Source of the DNA: Pseudocolwellia sp. AS88
GTDB lineage: Bacteria; Pseudomonadota; Gammaproteobacteria; Enterobacterales; Alteromonadaceae
Length of the DNA: 64,000 bases
Direction: 5' to 3'
Assembly: GCF_030551755.1 (NCBI RefSeq)
Contig: NZ_JAUPEC010000002.1
Coordinates: 186,001-250,000 of the forward strand
Shown here: piece after piece, positions 10,347-18,278 of the stretch
Position numbering within the stretch: the stretch's first letter is position 1
Layout: every line of letters starts with the position of its first letter
Notes under the pieces: generated by a model
The model's database searches: none
Told to the model about the DNA's origin: nothing
What the model saw: the letters and a program-made list of their open reading frames with translations, nothing else
Program-made: the position numbers and the translations under genes

Positions 10347-10439
10347 AATAAATTTAAGGAAAGAGGATGCGAACTCCTCACTGCCCCCGCAACGGTATAT
10401 GCATAATAAAATGCATGAGTCCGACCGCTTAAATTTATT
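10347..10439 (+). promoter_or_regulatory. Cobalamin riboswitch 2, upstream of btuB
   Basis: A compact cobalamin aptamer. Its closing stem is a perfect 12-bp pairing of AATAAATTTAAG (10347-10358) with CTTAAATTTATT (10428-10439). Inside are GAGGATGCGAACTCCTC, the CCCCCGCAACGGT core, a GCAT/ATGC hairpin and the B12-box remnant GAGTCCGACC. It is much shorter than riboswitches 1 and 3, in keeping with the small peripheral-arm class common upstream of marine btuB genes. Confidence 0.85.
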
Positions 10440-10445
10440 TAATAA

Positions 10446-10488
10446 AGTCGTAATGAAACGACTATCAAATGATGCGGAGGGCATCATT
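10446..10488 (+). promoter_or_regulatory. Expression-platform hairpins before btuB
   Basis: Two short perfect stems lie between the aptamer and the btuB start: AGTCGT/ACGACT (10446-10463) and AATGATGC/GCATCATT (10468-10488). The second presents GGAGG in its 5-nt loop, 20 nt before the ATG; the SD actually placed for the start is GAGG at 10492-10495. This looks like translational rather than terminator control. Confidence 0.6.
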
Positions 10489-10500
10489 AATGAGGTAAAC

Positions 10501-12396
10501 ATGAATACTAAACATATGAATCAAATGAACCTAAAAAATAACTTTAAAAAATCAGCGCTTTTATTAGCAATGTCAGCTGTGTTCTCTATGCCTGTTATGG
10601 CGATAGAAGAAAGTAACAAGGCTACAGCTGAAGAAAAAGTTGAACGTATGACCATTACGGCGACTCGTTCAGCATTAAGTGTTGATGATGCATTAACAAG
10701 CCAACTTATTATTACACGTGCAGATATTGATGTTATTAACCCTATTTCAATCCAAGATTTATTATCAACATTACCGAGTGTAGATATTGCGAATAATGGC
10801 GGCAGAGGTCAAACATCTTCTGTCTTTTTACGTGGTAATGCTTCAGACGCGACCTTAGTTCTCATTGATGGTGTTCGTGTAAGTTCGGCTACTTCAGGTG
10901 GCACTAGCTTTAACAGTATTTCACCTGAAATGATTGAACGTATTGAAGTTGTTCAGGGTCCTCGTGCTGCATTATGGGGCGCCGATGCTATTGGTGGTGT
11001 TATTCAAATATTTACTCGCCAATTAGAAGGCGGAGAACACTTTGCAGGTGTAAGCATAGGTACTGACGAATATCGTAAATATAAAGCCGGTATTGGTTTA
11101 AGTCATGGTAACGGACAAACTACAGTAACTGTTAGCCATGAACGTGCTGAAGGTTTTGATGTAAAAGATGACGGTGAATTAGATGACGATGGTTATAAGT
11201 TCACTTCAATTGCTATTCGTGGTCAGCAACAAATTAATGCAGATTTTTCAGTTGATTGGTTATTTTCGAACAGTGAAGGTGATAATGAATTTGACGGTTC
11301 TTTTCAAAATAACTCAGATATAAATAATCATGCATGGTTAGTTCGAGCTAACTACGCAAGCGAATTTAGCGATGTTAAAAACAACACCGTATTTAGTGTT
11401 GGTCAAAACAGAGATAGCTCAAGAAACTTTTCAGATTTCGAATTTGCGGGGACTTTTGAAACACGTCGAGATCAATTTTCATTAGTAAATAACAGCCAGT
11501 TTTCTGATGAATTCCAAGTAAATATGGGTGTTGATTATTACAAAGATGATGTATCAAAGAGTACAACTCAATATGATGATGAAAAGCGCGATGTAACAGG
11601 AGCGTTTGTACACGCACTTTACAATGGTGAAGTATTCTCTTTTGAAGCAACAGCAAGACACGATAATGTAAGCGGTGTTGATTCTGAAAATACTTACAAT
11701 CTAGGTGCTGGTTATAAAATTAATGATGACAGTCGTATTGTGCTTAATCATGGTACAGGTTTTAAAGTGCCAACATTTAATGACTTATACTTTCCTAATT
11801 TCGGTACGCCAACGTTAAATTCAGAACGCTCAGAAACCACAGAGCTATTTCTTGAAACTCGTTTAGGCGCTGTAGATACACGTATTAATTTTTATTATTC
11901 AGAAATAGACGAGTTAATTAGTAGAAATTCAGCAGGTAATGCAGCTAACTTTGATGAAGTTGTTATTAAAGGTACTGAATTAAGCTTTAATCTTGTAGCA
12001 ACTGGTGGAATACATGACCTGAATTTGTCTTATACAGATGCGAAAGATCAAGCTACTGCTGAAGATCTAATTATTGATGTAAACGCTACAGATGAAAAAT
12101 TAGTTCGCCGCGCTAGAGAAAAGCTTAACTATAAGTTTACTACCTCAATTAACGTTGCTGATTTATATGCTGAGTACAAGTTTGTAGGTAGTAGAGAAGA
12201 TAGTGTTTTTGGCGCTGATAATGTTAAGTTGGGTGCTTACCAATTAATTAACTTAGGCTTAAATGCTCCGTTAACTAAAAACCTAGTGCTAAATGCTCGA
12301 GTTACTAACTTACTTGATAAAGAATACCAAACAGCAAACACGTTCTTCACACAAGGTCGTGCGCTTTATGTTGGTATTACATACCAAAACTTTTAA
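10501..12396 (+). CDS. btuB: TonB-dependent cobalamin outer membrane receptor BtuB
   Basis: BtuB imports B12 and other corrinoids through the outer membrane using TonB energy. From ATG at 10501 it is 631 residues (E. coli BtuB 614). It has a signal peptide ending near PVMA-IEE, TonB box ERMTITATR, plug motifs VFLRGNASDATLVLIDGVR and ERIEVVQGPRAALWGADA, and a C-terminal strand ending YVGITYQNF. An in-frame ATG at 10399 lies inside the riboswitch, so I reject it; TGAGGTAAAC supplies the SD for the chosen start. The preceding B12 riboswitch supports the substrate. Confidence 0.94.
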   Translation: MNTKHMNQMNLKNNFKKSALLLAMSAVFSMPVMAIEESNKATAEEKVERMTITATRSALSVDDALTSQLIITRADIDVINPISIQDLLSTLPSVDIANNGGRGQTSSVFLRGNASDATLVLIDGVRVSSATSGGTSFNSISPEMIERIEVVQGPRAALWGADAIGGVIQIFTRQLEGGEHFAGVSIGTDEYRKYKAGIGLSHGNGQTTVTVSHERAEGFDVKDDGELDDDGYKFTSIAIRGQQQINADFSVDWLFSNSEGDNEFDGSFQNNSDINNHAWLVRANYASEFSDVKNNTVFSVGQNRDSSRNFSDFEFAGTFETRRDQFSLVNNSQFSDEFQVNMGVDYYKDDVSKSTTQYDDEKRDVTGAFVHALYNGEVFSFEATARHDNVSGVDSENTYNLGAGYKINDDSRIVLNHGTGFKVPTFNDLYFPNFGTPTLNSERSETTELFLETRLGAVDTRINFYYSEIDELISRNSAGNAANFDEVVIKGTELSFNLVATGGIHDLNLSYTDAKDQATAEDLIIDVNATDEKLVRRAREKLNYKFTTSINVADLYAEYKFVGSREDSVFGADNVKLGAYQLINLGLNAPLTKNLVLNARVTNLLDKEYQTANTFFTQGRALYVGITYQNF

Positions 12397-12492
12397 TAGC
12401 TATTTAATTTATTAGAACAGCTTATTAGCTAAGCCTAATAGATAGCTTAGTAAAATAAGCTTAAGTTTTTAGCTTAATAACTAAGACTTAAT

Positions 12493-12533
12493 TAAAACCC
12501 TAAAAGGTCATTCTTTTGGGGTTTTGTTTTTTA
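12493..12533 (+). terminator. Intrinsic terminator of btuB
   Basis: AAAACCC pairs with GGGGTTTT with an inner AAAAG/CTTTT extension, followed by a T-rich run. A nested hairpin (AGCTTATT...AATAAGCT) at 12419-12464 precedes it. Confidence 0.85.
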
Positions 12534-12567
12534 TATTAAATAAACTTAAAAAAAGAGTAGAAAAGAC

Positions 12568-12597
12568 TTTACAATGTAAATGAGAATGATTACTATT
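12568..12597 (+). promoter_or_regulatory. Promoter with overlapping Fur box for a candidate sRNA
   Basis: TTTACA (12568-12573), 17-nt spacer, TACTAT (12591-12596). A Fur-box-like 19-mer, AATGAGAATGATTACTATT, lies at 12579-12597 and agrees with the palindromic consensus AATGATAATNATTATCATT at 15 of 18 fixed positions. Fur-Fe(II) bound there would cover the spacer and -10, so expression is expected when iron is scarce. Confidence 0.7.
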
Positions 12598-12602
12598 TAG
12601 CT

Positions 12603-12765
12603 GTCGGTTAGGGAGGAGTCCACTACTACTCCTTCTTAACCGATATCGAATTACCTCTGGCTTTAGGTTACAGGACGCGTAAGGCCAGGGACCCCCATAT
12701 TCGATGTCGTATTGTCACACTCTCTCTTTGGCTATTACCTATTTTTAGTTAATAGCCTTTTTTTT
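12603..12765 (+). ncRNA. Candidate Fur-controlled structured small RNA
   Basis: About 163 nt from the predicted start to the last terminator T. Hairpin 1: TCGGTTA (12604-12610) with TAACCGA (12637-12643) closing an inner GGAG/CTCC stem. Hairpin 2: 12641-12651 with 12699-12709, 11 bp with one G-U, enclosing 12655-12665 paired with 12680-12690, 11 bp with two G-U. Terminator: GGCTATTA/TAATAGCC (12730-12757) and eight Ts. No open reading frame of note is present. I do not recognise it as RyhB or any other named RNA. The Fur box, -10 and terminator together make a real transcript likely. Confidence 0.7.
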
Positions 12766-12800
12766 GCCTAAAATTTAACTTTATGCTGACTCTGTTTTAT

Positions 12801-13862
12801 TTAAATACACAATTTAAAGATCTTTGTGAGCTTAATAAGTTGCTGCTGTGTTGGAATGCCAAAACGTAACTTGTCTTTTTCGTCAGTTAAACGCACATAA
12901 ACAGATTGCTGGCATAGCCGTTCATATAAATCTTCAGCATTAAGGTCTGAAGTTTCATTAAAGCTGAGAGTTAAAAATAGATCTGTACCTTTAATATCTG
13001 AAATAATGTTATGACCTAAGTACTGCCACAAGAGTTTTTCTAACTCATTTCTTAGCTCAGATAATGTGTGTTTTTGTTGTAGATGCCAGCTGTTATCGCG
13101 AAGTGCATGGAGGGCAATAAGTTGCGCAGGACCATTGACTTGCCATGGACCTAAGTGCTCATTAAAAGCTTCACACCATGATTGATTCGCCACTAAAAAA
13201 CCAATGCGAATACCGGCTAAGCCAAAAAACTTTCCGAACGAGCGAAAAACTAAGGTATTGCAATTGGCTACTTGTGAACAAATAGACTGATCACTAGGTA
13301 TAACATCCATAAAAGCTTCATCTACAACGAGTAAACCATTCAGTTCATCCATCGCTTTTTGGTAGGTGAGTAATATTTCGTTAGTAAACAATAAACCTGT
13401 TGGATTGTTTGGATTAATAATAACAAGCACGCTGTTTGCTTGTATCTCATCAACGGCTGGAAGTTCATCTAAGTAAAAGTTCAAACTATAACCAGTATTA
13501 CGCCAAGCTTGAGCATGTTCTTTGTAACCATATTGAGGTAAATAAACATGATGAGTATAATGAGCTGGATCTTTGTTATCTAAAGTTAGCGTATTTAATT
13601 TGTTCTGCCATAACTCGGGCAGTGCTTTAATAATGGCTTGGCTACCATTGGTTACGGTTAAGTGTTCGCATTGATAATAGTGTTTAGCAGCAGTTAACAA
13701 GTCATTATTTTGTTGTGGAAGATCTTGCCAAATATTAAGGGGAATATTAGGAATAGGGTAGCTTATGGGAGCAATACCTGTAGATAGATCAAGCCATTGC
13801 TCAACAGGAATTTGATATTGATTTGCAATTTGTTGTAGCTGCCCGCCATGAGTTAGCGCCAT
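12801..13862 (-). CDS. cobD: Threonine-phosphate decarboxylase (Salmonella-type CobD)
   Basis: A PLP enzyme of the class I/II aminotransferase fold that decarboxylates L-threonine phosphate to (R)-1-amino-2-propanol phosphate, the nucleotide-loop linker of B12. Visible: HGGQ near the N-terminus, NPNNPTG (150-156), DEAF (181-184) and the PLP lysine K211 in SFGKFFGLAGIRIGF. At 353 residues the length is normal. It is last in the leftward run cobC-cbiB-cobD, 41 nt after cbiB. Naming caution: Pseudomonas nomenclature calls this protein CobC. Confidence 0.9.
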   Translation of the reverse strand: MALTHGGQLQQIANQYQIPVEQWLDLSTGIAPISYPIPNIPLNIWQDLPQQNNDLLTAAKHYYQCEHLTVTNGSQAIIKALPELWQNKLNTLTLDNKDPAHYTHHVYLPQYGYKEHAQAWRNTGYSLNFYLDELPAVDEIQANSVLVIINPNNPTGLLFTNEILLTYQKAMDELNGLLVVDEAFMDVIPSDQSICSQVANCNTLVFRSFGKFFGLAGIRIGFLVANQSWCEAFNEHLGPWQVNGPAQLIALHALRDNSWHLQQKHTLSELRNELEKLLWQYLGHNIISDIKGTDLFLTLSFNETSDLNAEDLYERLCQQSVYVRLTDEKDKLRFGIPTQQQLIKLTKIFKLCI

Positions 13863-13903
13863 GTTTTGTTCTCTGTTTTATAAAATAATTGCTAGGAAAA
13901 TAG

Positions 13904-14932
13904 TTAGCCGAGATAATTGGCTATAAAAAGATTAGTCACAATACTCATTACCGTTAGCAATATAGCTGCACGTTTTACGAGTAAAACGCTTTTAGGGATA
14001 TCTTCAATGTTGATATTATTACCGCAACCTAAAGTCACCGATTTTATCAATTTTCCATGATATGAAGCATTACCTCCAAGCTTTATATTCATCACAGTAG
14101 CGCCTGCAGCCATTACCCATCCACCATTGTGGCTTTTATATTGATTCCCTTGTGATGCAGAATTCTTTAGAGCTTGAGTGAATGTCTTCAGGCTTTGACT
14201 TTGAAGTGCATAAAGTAATGTGCAAACTTTAGCGCTGAAAAAACCAAGTAAATCATCGAGTCGGGCACTGGCAAAACCAAAAGCATTAAATTGCGGTGTT
14301 CGGTAGCCCCACATGGCATCTAAGGTGTTGGCAAAGCGATGTAAAATAACTAAAGGCGCGCCACCAATAAGAAAATATACCATTGAGGCTATTACTGAGT
14401 CATGGCCGTTTTCTAGCATTGACTCAACCGTAGCTCGCGACATTTCATCGGGTGTTAATGTACTCGTTTCTCTACTCACTAAGTAGCCTGTAAAGTGCCT
14501 TGCTTCTTTTAGGTTATTGGCTTTAAGGGGTAAATAAACCTGCATTGCGTGTTGATGCAAGCTATTAAGCCCAATAGCAAAATATAATACGCTGGCATCA
14601 CAGAGTATCTGCAAGTACCAGACTAAATCATTTAGATAAAAGAAGTACAGTAAGGGCAGAGGTAACACTAATAATGCCCATGAAAGCGCACCTAAAATAG
14701 CATTTTTTTTGTTGAATGCTGGCGCTAGTGAGGGGTCTTCTAATTGCTTTGAGTTGTCGATGTTTATGCGTTTTTCGCATTGGTTAGCTAACCAACCAAA
14801 TCCCACTAAATAATGATACTGACGGGCTTCACCTAGAAATTTATCAAGAAGGAGGGCAAGTAGAAGTGTTAAGCCAACTGAACATGCAGGAAGATAGATA
14901 AGTAGCCATGAAATAAAGTCGTTTGCTAACAA
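13904..14932 (-). CDS. cbiB: Adenosylcobinamide-phosphate synthase CbiB
   Basis: A membrane protein that joins aminopropanol phosphate to adenosylcobyric acid, giving adenosylcobinamide phosphate. It has several hydrophobic helices. The central CbiB signature runs through DEMSRATVESMLENGHDSV and then GGAPLVILHRFANTLDAMWG, with YRTPQFNAFGFASARLDDL after it. At 342 residues it is slightly longer than typical (about 320). The start is TTG, supported by an unusually strong SD (AAGGAGGAG) a few bases upstream. It lies between cobC and cobD, the step that uses the cobD product. Confidence 0.92.
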   Translation of the reverse strand: MLANDFISWLLIYLPACSVGLTLLLALLLDKFLGEARQYHYLVGFGWLANQCEKRINIDNSKQLEDPSLAPAFNKKNAILGALSWALLVLPLPLLYFFYLNDLVWYLQILCDASVLYFAIGLNSLHQHAMQVYLPLKANNLKEARHFTGYLVSRETSTLTPDEMSRATVESMLENGHDSVIASMVYFLIGGAPLVILHRFANTLDAMWGYRTPQFNAFGFASARLDDLLGFFSAKVCTLLYALQSQSLKTFTQALKNSASQGNQYKSHNGGWVMAAGATVMNIKLGGNASYHGKLIKSVTLGCGNNINIEDIPKSVLLVKRAAILLTVMSIVTNLFIANYLG

Positions 14933-15048
14933 TCTTTTCTCCTCCTTTTCTTTGTTGTTAATGAATAATTTATGGGTTGAATATAATAGCTAAGCTAAAT
15001 TTATTTGGATGATAGTCGTTAATTTATATCGCGTTAACTTATATAGCG

Positions 15049-15627
15049 TTAACTTAGCTTAAAAGCTTCAGTGTTATGGTCGTAAGTTAAGTTTGTAATA
15101 CAACCATTTTTAAATAAATCGTAAGCGTTTTGATTTGAAAACTCACCAAGAAAAGCTAAAAAGCAACGTAATGCTTCACCATGAAAAATCACTAAAATGT
15201 TTTGTGTTGTATATACTTTTACTATTTCTTTAAGGGCATTATAAATTCGTTGTCCACAAGTTACTGCACTTTCACCACCTTTAGGCGCAAGTTCGGTGAA
15301 TTTGTATAGTAACTCGTTGTAGTTGTTGTCGTGTGATAGGTTTTCTATTTTCTCGCCTTGCCAGTGTCCCAAATGTCTTTCGGTAAGGTTTTTATCTAAC
15401 TTTACTTTAACATTGAGCAGGCCTTGGCAAATTTCAGCACTATGTTTAGCTCTACCAAGATCTGATGAAAAAATAATATCTATATTTTTATCAAGTAACT
15501 GTTGAGCAATTTGTACAGATTGTTTTTCCCCCAGCTCGGTTAGATTACTATCAAGCTGTCCTTGAAAACGTTGAACTTGGTTCCATTGGGTTTCACCGTG
15601 TCGAGCTATGTATAAGGTTGTTTTCAT
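15049..15627 (-). CDS. cobC: Histidine-phosphatase family protein, probable alpha-ribazole phosphatase CobC
   Basis: A phosphoglycerate-mutase-like phosphatase with the phosphohistidine motif ARHGET near residue 9, FQGQLDSNLTELG, the acid residue in RHLGHWQGE and the second catalytic histidine in LVIFHGEALRCFL. In B12 synthesis CobC removes the 5'-phosphate from alpha-ribazole phosphate or adenosylcobalamin phosphate. The family is broad, so the role comes mainly from its place in the cobC-cbiB-cobD operon. I prefer ATG (MKTTLYIARHGE); a GTG two codons upstream at 15633 is possible. Confidence 0.82.
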   Translation of the reverse strand: MKTTLYIARHGETQWNQVQRFQGQLDSNLTELGEKQSVQIAQQLLDKNIDIIFSSDLGRAKHSAEICQGLLNVKVKLDKNLTERHLGHWQGEKIENLSHDNNYNELLYKFTELAPKGGESAVTCGQRIYNALKEIVKVYTTQNILVIFHGEALRCFLAFLGEFSNQNAYDLFKNGCITNLTYDHNTEAFKLS

Positions 15628-15859
15628 GGACACTCATTACTGGTCAAGGTACGTTTTTGTATGCTTGAGGAATTTAAATTTATGGTTTAGTGCACTCTAC
15701 ATTTAGAATGACAACGGATATATTTCTTCTTTGACAATTGCTGCGCAGCATAACTAAATCGAACTTTGTGTTCAACGCAAAAGGTAATAATACACAAATA
15801 GCTGCTAAATAGGTTTAGCTATGATTGTATAAGCTTTGTCCTTAGCGTAAAATTTGAAT

Positions 15860-16047
15860 TAATTAGGTGCCTGCTATTAATCTTTTATAGAGAAAATAGC
15901 GGTGAAACGTGAAACTGGTGAAATACCAGTACTGCCCCCGCAACGGTAACTGTGAGCTTCAATCAAACCACTGTGATTCATTTTTTCAATGAGCATGGGA
16001 AGGGATTGAAATAGCGATGATCAGGAGTCCGGAGACCGGCCTAATTA
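15860..16047 (+). promoter_or_regulatory. Cobalamin riboswitch 3, upstream of btuM-cbiA
   Basis: A full-length cobalamin aptamer. P1 is TAATTAGG (15860-15867) with CCTAATTA (16040-16047). The core has ACTGGTGAAATACCAGT and CCCCCGCAACGGTAACTGT, then a long peripheral arm with TGGGAAGG, and the near-consensus B12 box CAGGAGTCCGGAGACCGGCC at 16022-16041. Between it and the gene at 16185 lie GC-rich palindromic stretches that may form the platform. A TTGACA at 15733 is the best -35 candidate. Confidence 0.93.
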
Positions 16048-16184
16048 TATAGTACTAAACAACTGCGGCGGGCGGTTATTCAGAGATATTAAAATTTGCT
16101 GTAGGTTTATTCCCTAATTTTTTAGGCGCCCCTTTATTTTACTAACTTTGATTTCCCACCGTTAATCTATTTAATGGGATCATC

Positions 16185-16781
16185 ATGAAATCAGAAGAAT
16201 CACAAAATTCACTACTTTACTTTTTAGGCATTGCTGCGCTATTAAGCCTTTTAATGATCGCTACTCGCGGAAGTCACTTTTCAACATTTAATAACTTACC
16301 TAGCGCTTCAATTGGCGTTTTCTTCTTAGCAGGTATGTTTTTACGTAATGTTAAAAGCTATTGGTTTTTATACATTTTATCTATCACTATTGATTTAGTG
16401 TCATCGTATTACCGTGGCTCATTTGGCGATTGCTTAACAACGGCATACCCAGCTTTAGCAATTAGTTATGCCGTAATGTTTACTTTTGGCTATTACGCTA
16501 AACCCGATTGGTTAAAGCAAAATATTGTTATTAATATTGTTAAAGTTGGAGCTGCGTTATTTATTGGCAGCTCTATCGCGTTCTTAATCTCTAATGGCAG
16601 TTTTTACGCTCTGTCAGGTCATTTTGCTGATTTGTCTTGGGCCGAATACACATCTCGCGTAAATAAGTATTATTTCAATTCAATTTCCAATCCTATTTTC
16701 TATGCTAGCAGCGCTATCGTTATCGATTGGGCAATTAGCCGTTTATACAATCATAAAGTAGAAACTCAACTCACTTCGTAA
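16185..16781 (+). CDS. btuM: BtuM-like solitary cobalamin S-component (inner membrane)
   Basis: A 198-residue membrane protein with about six helices. RGSHFSTFNNLPSASIGVFF near the N-terminus, then a cysteine at 83 in GDCLTTAYPAL, matches the layout of BtuM-type ECF S-components; in characterised BtuM a single conserved cysteine binds the cobalt of cobalamin. It is directly under a B12 riboswitch and close to btuB, so a role in moving corrinoids across the inner membrane, replacing BtuCDF, is likely. No ECF energising genes (EcfA/EcfT) are visible here. Identification is by pattern, not alignment. Confidence 0.72.
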   Translation: MKSEESQNSLLYFLGIAALLSLLMIATRGSHFSTFNNLPSASIGVFFLAGMFLRNVKSYWFLYILSITIDLVSSYYRGSFGDCLTTAYPALAISYAVMFTFGYYAKPDWLKQNIVINIVKVGAALFIGSSIAFLISNGSFYALSGHFADLSWAEYTSRVNKYYFNSISNPIFYASSAIVIDWAISRLYNHKVETQLTS

Positions 16782-16814
16782 GCTTTTAATTTTATTGACA
16801 GGTAAGGATTTATT

Positions 16815-18182
16815 TTGGCATTTGAAAATACTTCACAGAATTTAAAAGGCACGGGCGAAATGTGTCCAGCGTTAATTGTTGCGGCTCCATCTTCGGGCAC
16901 AGGTAAAACAACGATCACCGCTGCTATTGCGAGATATCATCGTAATCAAGGTAAAAAAGTTACCATTTTTAAAGTAGGACCTGACTTTATTGATCCTATG
17001 ATTTTACGCCAAGCCAGTGGCGAATTGGTTTATCAATTAGATTTATGGTTGGTGGGTGAGCAAGGGTGTCAGCAGTTATTGTATAAAGCAGCCCAGAGTT
17101 CTGACCTAATTTTGATTGAAGGCGTGATGGGGCTTTTTGATGGTACACCAAGCAGTGCCGATTTAGCTGAAACTTTTAATATTCCTGTATTAGGTATTAT
17201 TGATGCCTCAGCTATGGCGCAAACATTCGCGGCAGTTGCTTTTGGTTTAGCAAATTATCGTCCGGCAATGCCATTTTCTGGTGTAATTGCCAACCGCGTT
17301 AATACACCTCGTCATCAAGAAATCTTAGCCAATTGTTTACCAGAGGATATACGTTTTTATGGCCGTATACCTAAAGATGCAAGTATTACTTTGCCACAGC
17401 GCCATTTAGGTTTAGTGCAAGCACAAGAGCTTACTGATATTGATACTCAGCTTGATCAAGCTGCATCACATATTGCTGAAACGGGTCTCGTTGATTTACC
17501 TGCAGCTGTTGAGTTTTTTGCTTGTGAAGCAACTGAAACATACAAAGCAGAAGGTGCCTTAGCTGGTACTCGGATTATTATTGTTAAAGACAAAGCTTTT
17601 AGTTTTATTTATGCGGCAAACATCGCCTTTCTAGAAGAGACCGGCGCTGAGTTAGTTTACTGTTCAGCACTTACTGATAGTGAACTACCTGCTGGCGATG
17701 TGTTGTATATTCCAGGTGGTTATCCTGAACTTTATGCAGCTCAACTAACTGCTAATAAGAGCTTTATCGATAGTGTAGTGGCATTTTCTCAATCAAATAA
17801 AATAATTATTGCTGAATGTGGCGGTATGCTTTATTTGCTCGATCAGTTAACTGATTTAGAAGAAGAGAAATTTGCTATGGTTGGCTTACTTCCTGGTAAA
17901 GCCGTAATGCAAAAGAAGTTAGCTGCAATTGGTTCTCAGCAGGTTGAATTACCTTTAAAGGGAACTGAAGACTTAACAAGTGCTATTATGCGTGGTCATA
18001 GTTTTCATTACTCAAGTGCAGAAATAGCATTAGAGCCTATTAGCCAAACTAAGCATCACCCAACCGAACGTTTAGGTGAGTTTGTTTATCAGCATGGTAA
18101 TATTTTAGCTTCTTATATGCATTGGTATTTTCAAAGTAACCCTGAGCTGACTGTGCAACTATTTACTCGTGTAGGTAGTTAA
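16815..18182 (+). CDS. cbiA: Cobyrinic acid a,c-diamide synthase CbiA
   Basis: An ATP- and glutamine-dependent enzyme that amidates the a and c side chains of (hydrogeno)cobyrinic acid. It shows the P-loop APSSGTGKTT (24-33), KVGPDFIDP, EGVMGLFDG and glutaminase nucleophile C335 in IAECGGMLYLLD; the C-terminal SYMHWYF holds the glutaminase histidine. At 455 residues it is full length. The start is TTG with AAGGA 6 nt before it; an ATG 45 nt later (MCPALIV) is the alternative. It is 33 nt after btuM and probably shares the riboswitch-controlled transcript. No corrin-ring genes are in view. Confidence 0.92.
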   Translation: MAFENTSQNLKGTGEMCPALIVAAPSSGTGKTTITAAIARYHRNQGKKVTIFKVGPDFIDPMILRQASGELVYQLDLWLVGEQGCQQLLYKAAQSSDLILIEGVMGLFDGTPSSADLAETFNIPVLGIIDASAMAQTFAAVAFGLANYRPAMPFSGVIANRVNTPRHQEILANCLPEDIRFYGRIPKDASITLPQRHLGLVQAQELTDIDTQLDQAASHIAETGLVDLPAAVEFFACEATETYKAEGALAGTRIIIVKDKAFSFIYAANIAFLEETGAELVYCSALTDSELPAGDVLYIPGGYPELYAAQLTANKSFIDSVVAFSQSNKIIIAECGGMLYLLDQLTDLEEEKFAMVGLLPGKAVMQKKLAAIGSQQVELPLKGTEDLTSAIMRGHSFHYSSAEIALEPISQTKHHPTERLGEFVYQHGNILASYMHWYFQSNPELTVQLFTRVGS

Positions 18183-18278
18183 ATTAAAGCATATTATTTT
18201 GAGGCTTAGGTGGGAAGATGTATTTCTGTTAAGGTTATTTGATAAACTTTAATCAATATTAAAAGATAAAGCGTGACC

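Noticed and set aside
10399-10500. Upstream in-frame start for btuB
   Set aside because: It would place 34 codons inside the riboswitch and its hairpins and put the signal peptide far from the N-terminus; the ATG at 10501 has a proper SD.
12730-12765. Terminator for the leftward cobD gene
   Set aside because: On the minus strand the stem is followed by AAAGAGAG, not Ts; the T-run exists only on the plus strand, fitting the candidate sRNA.
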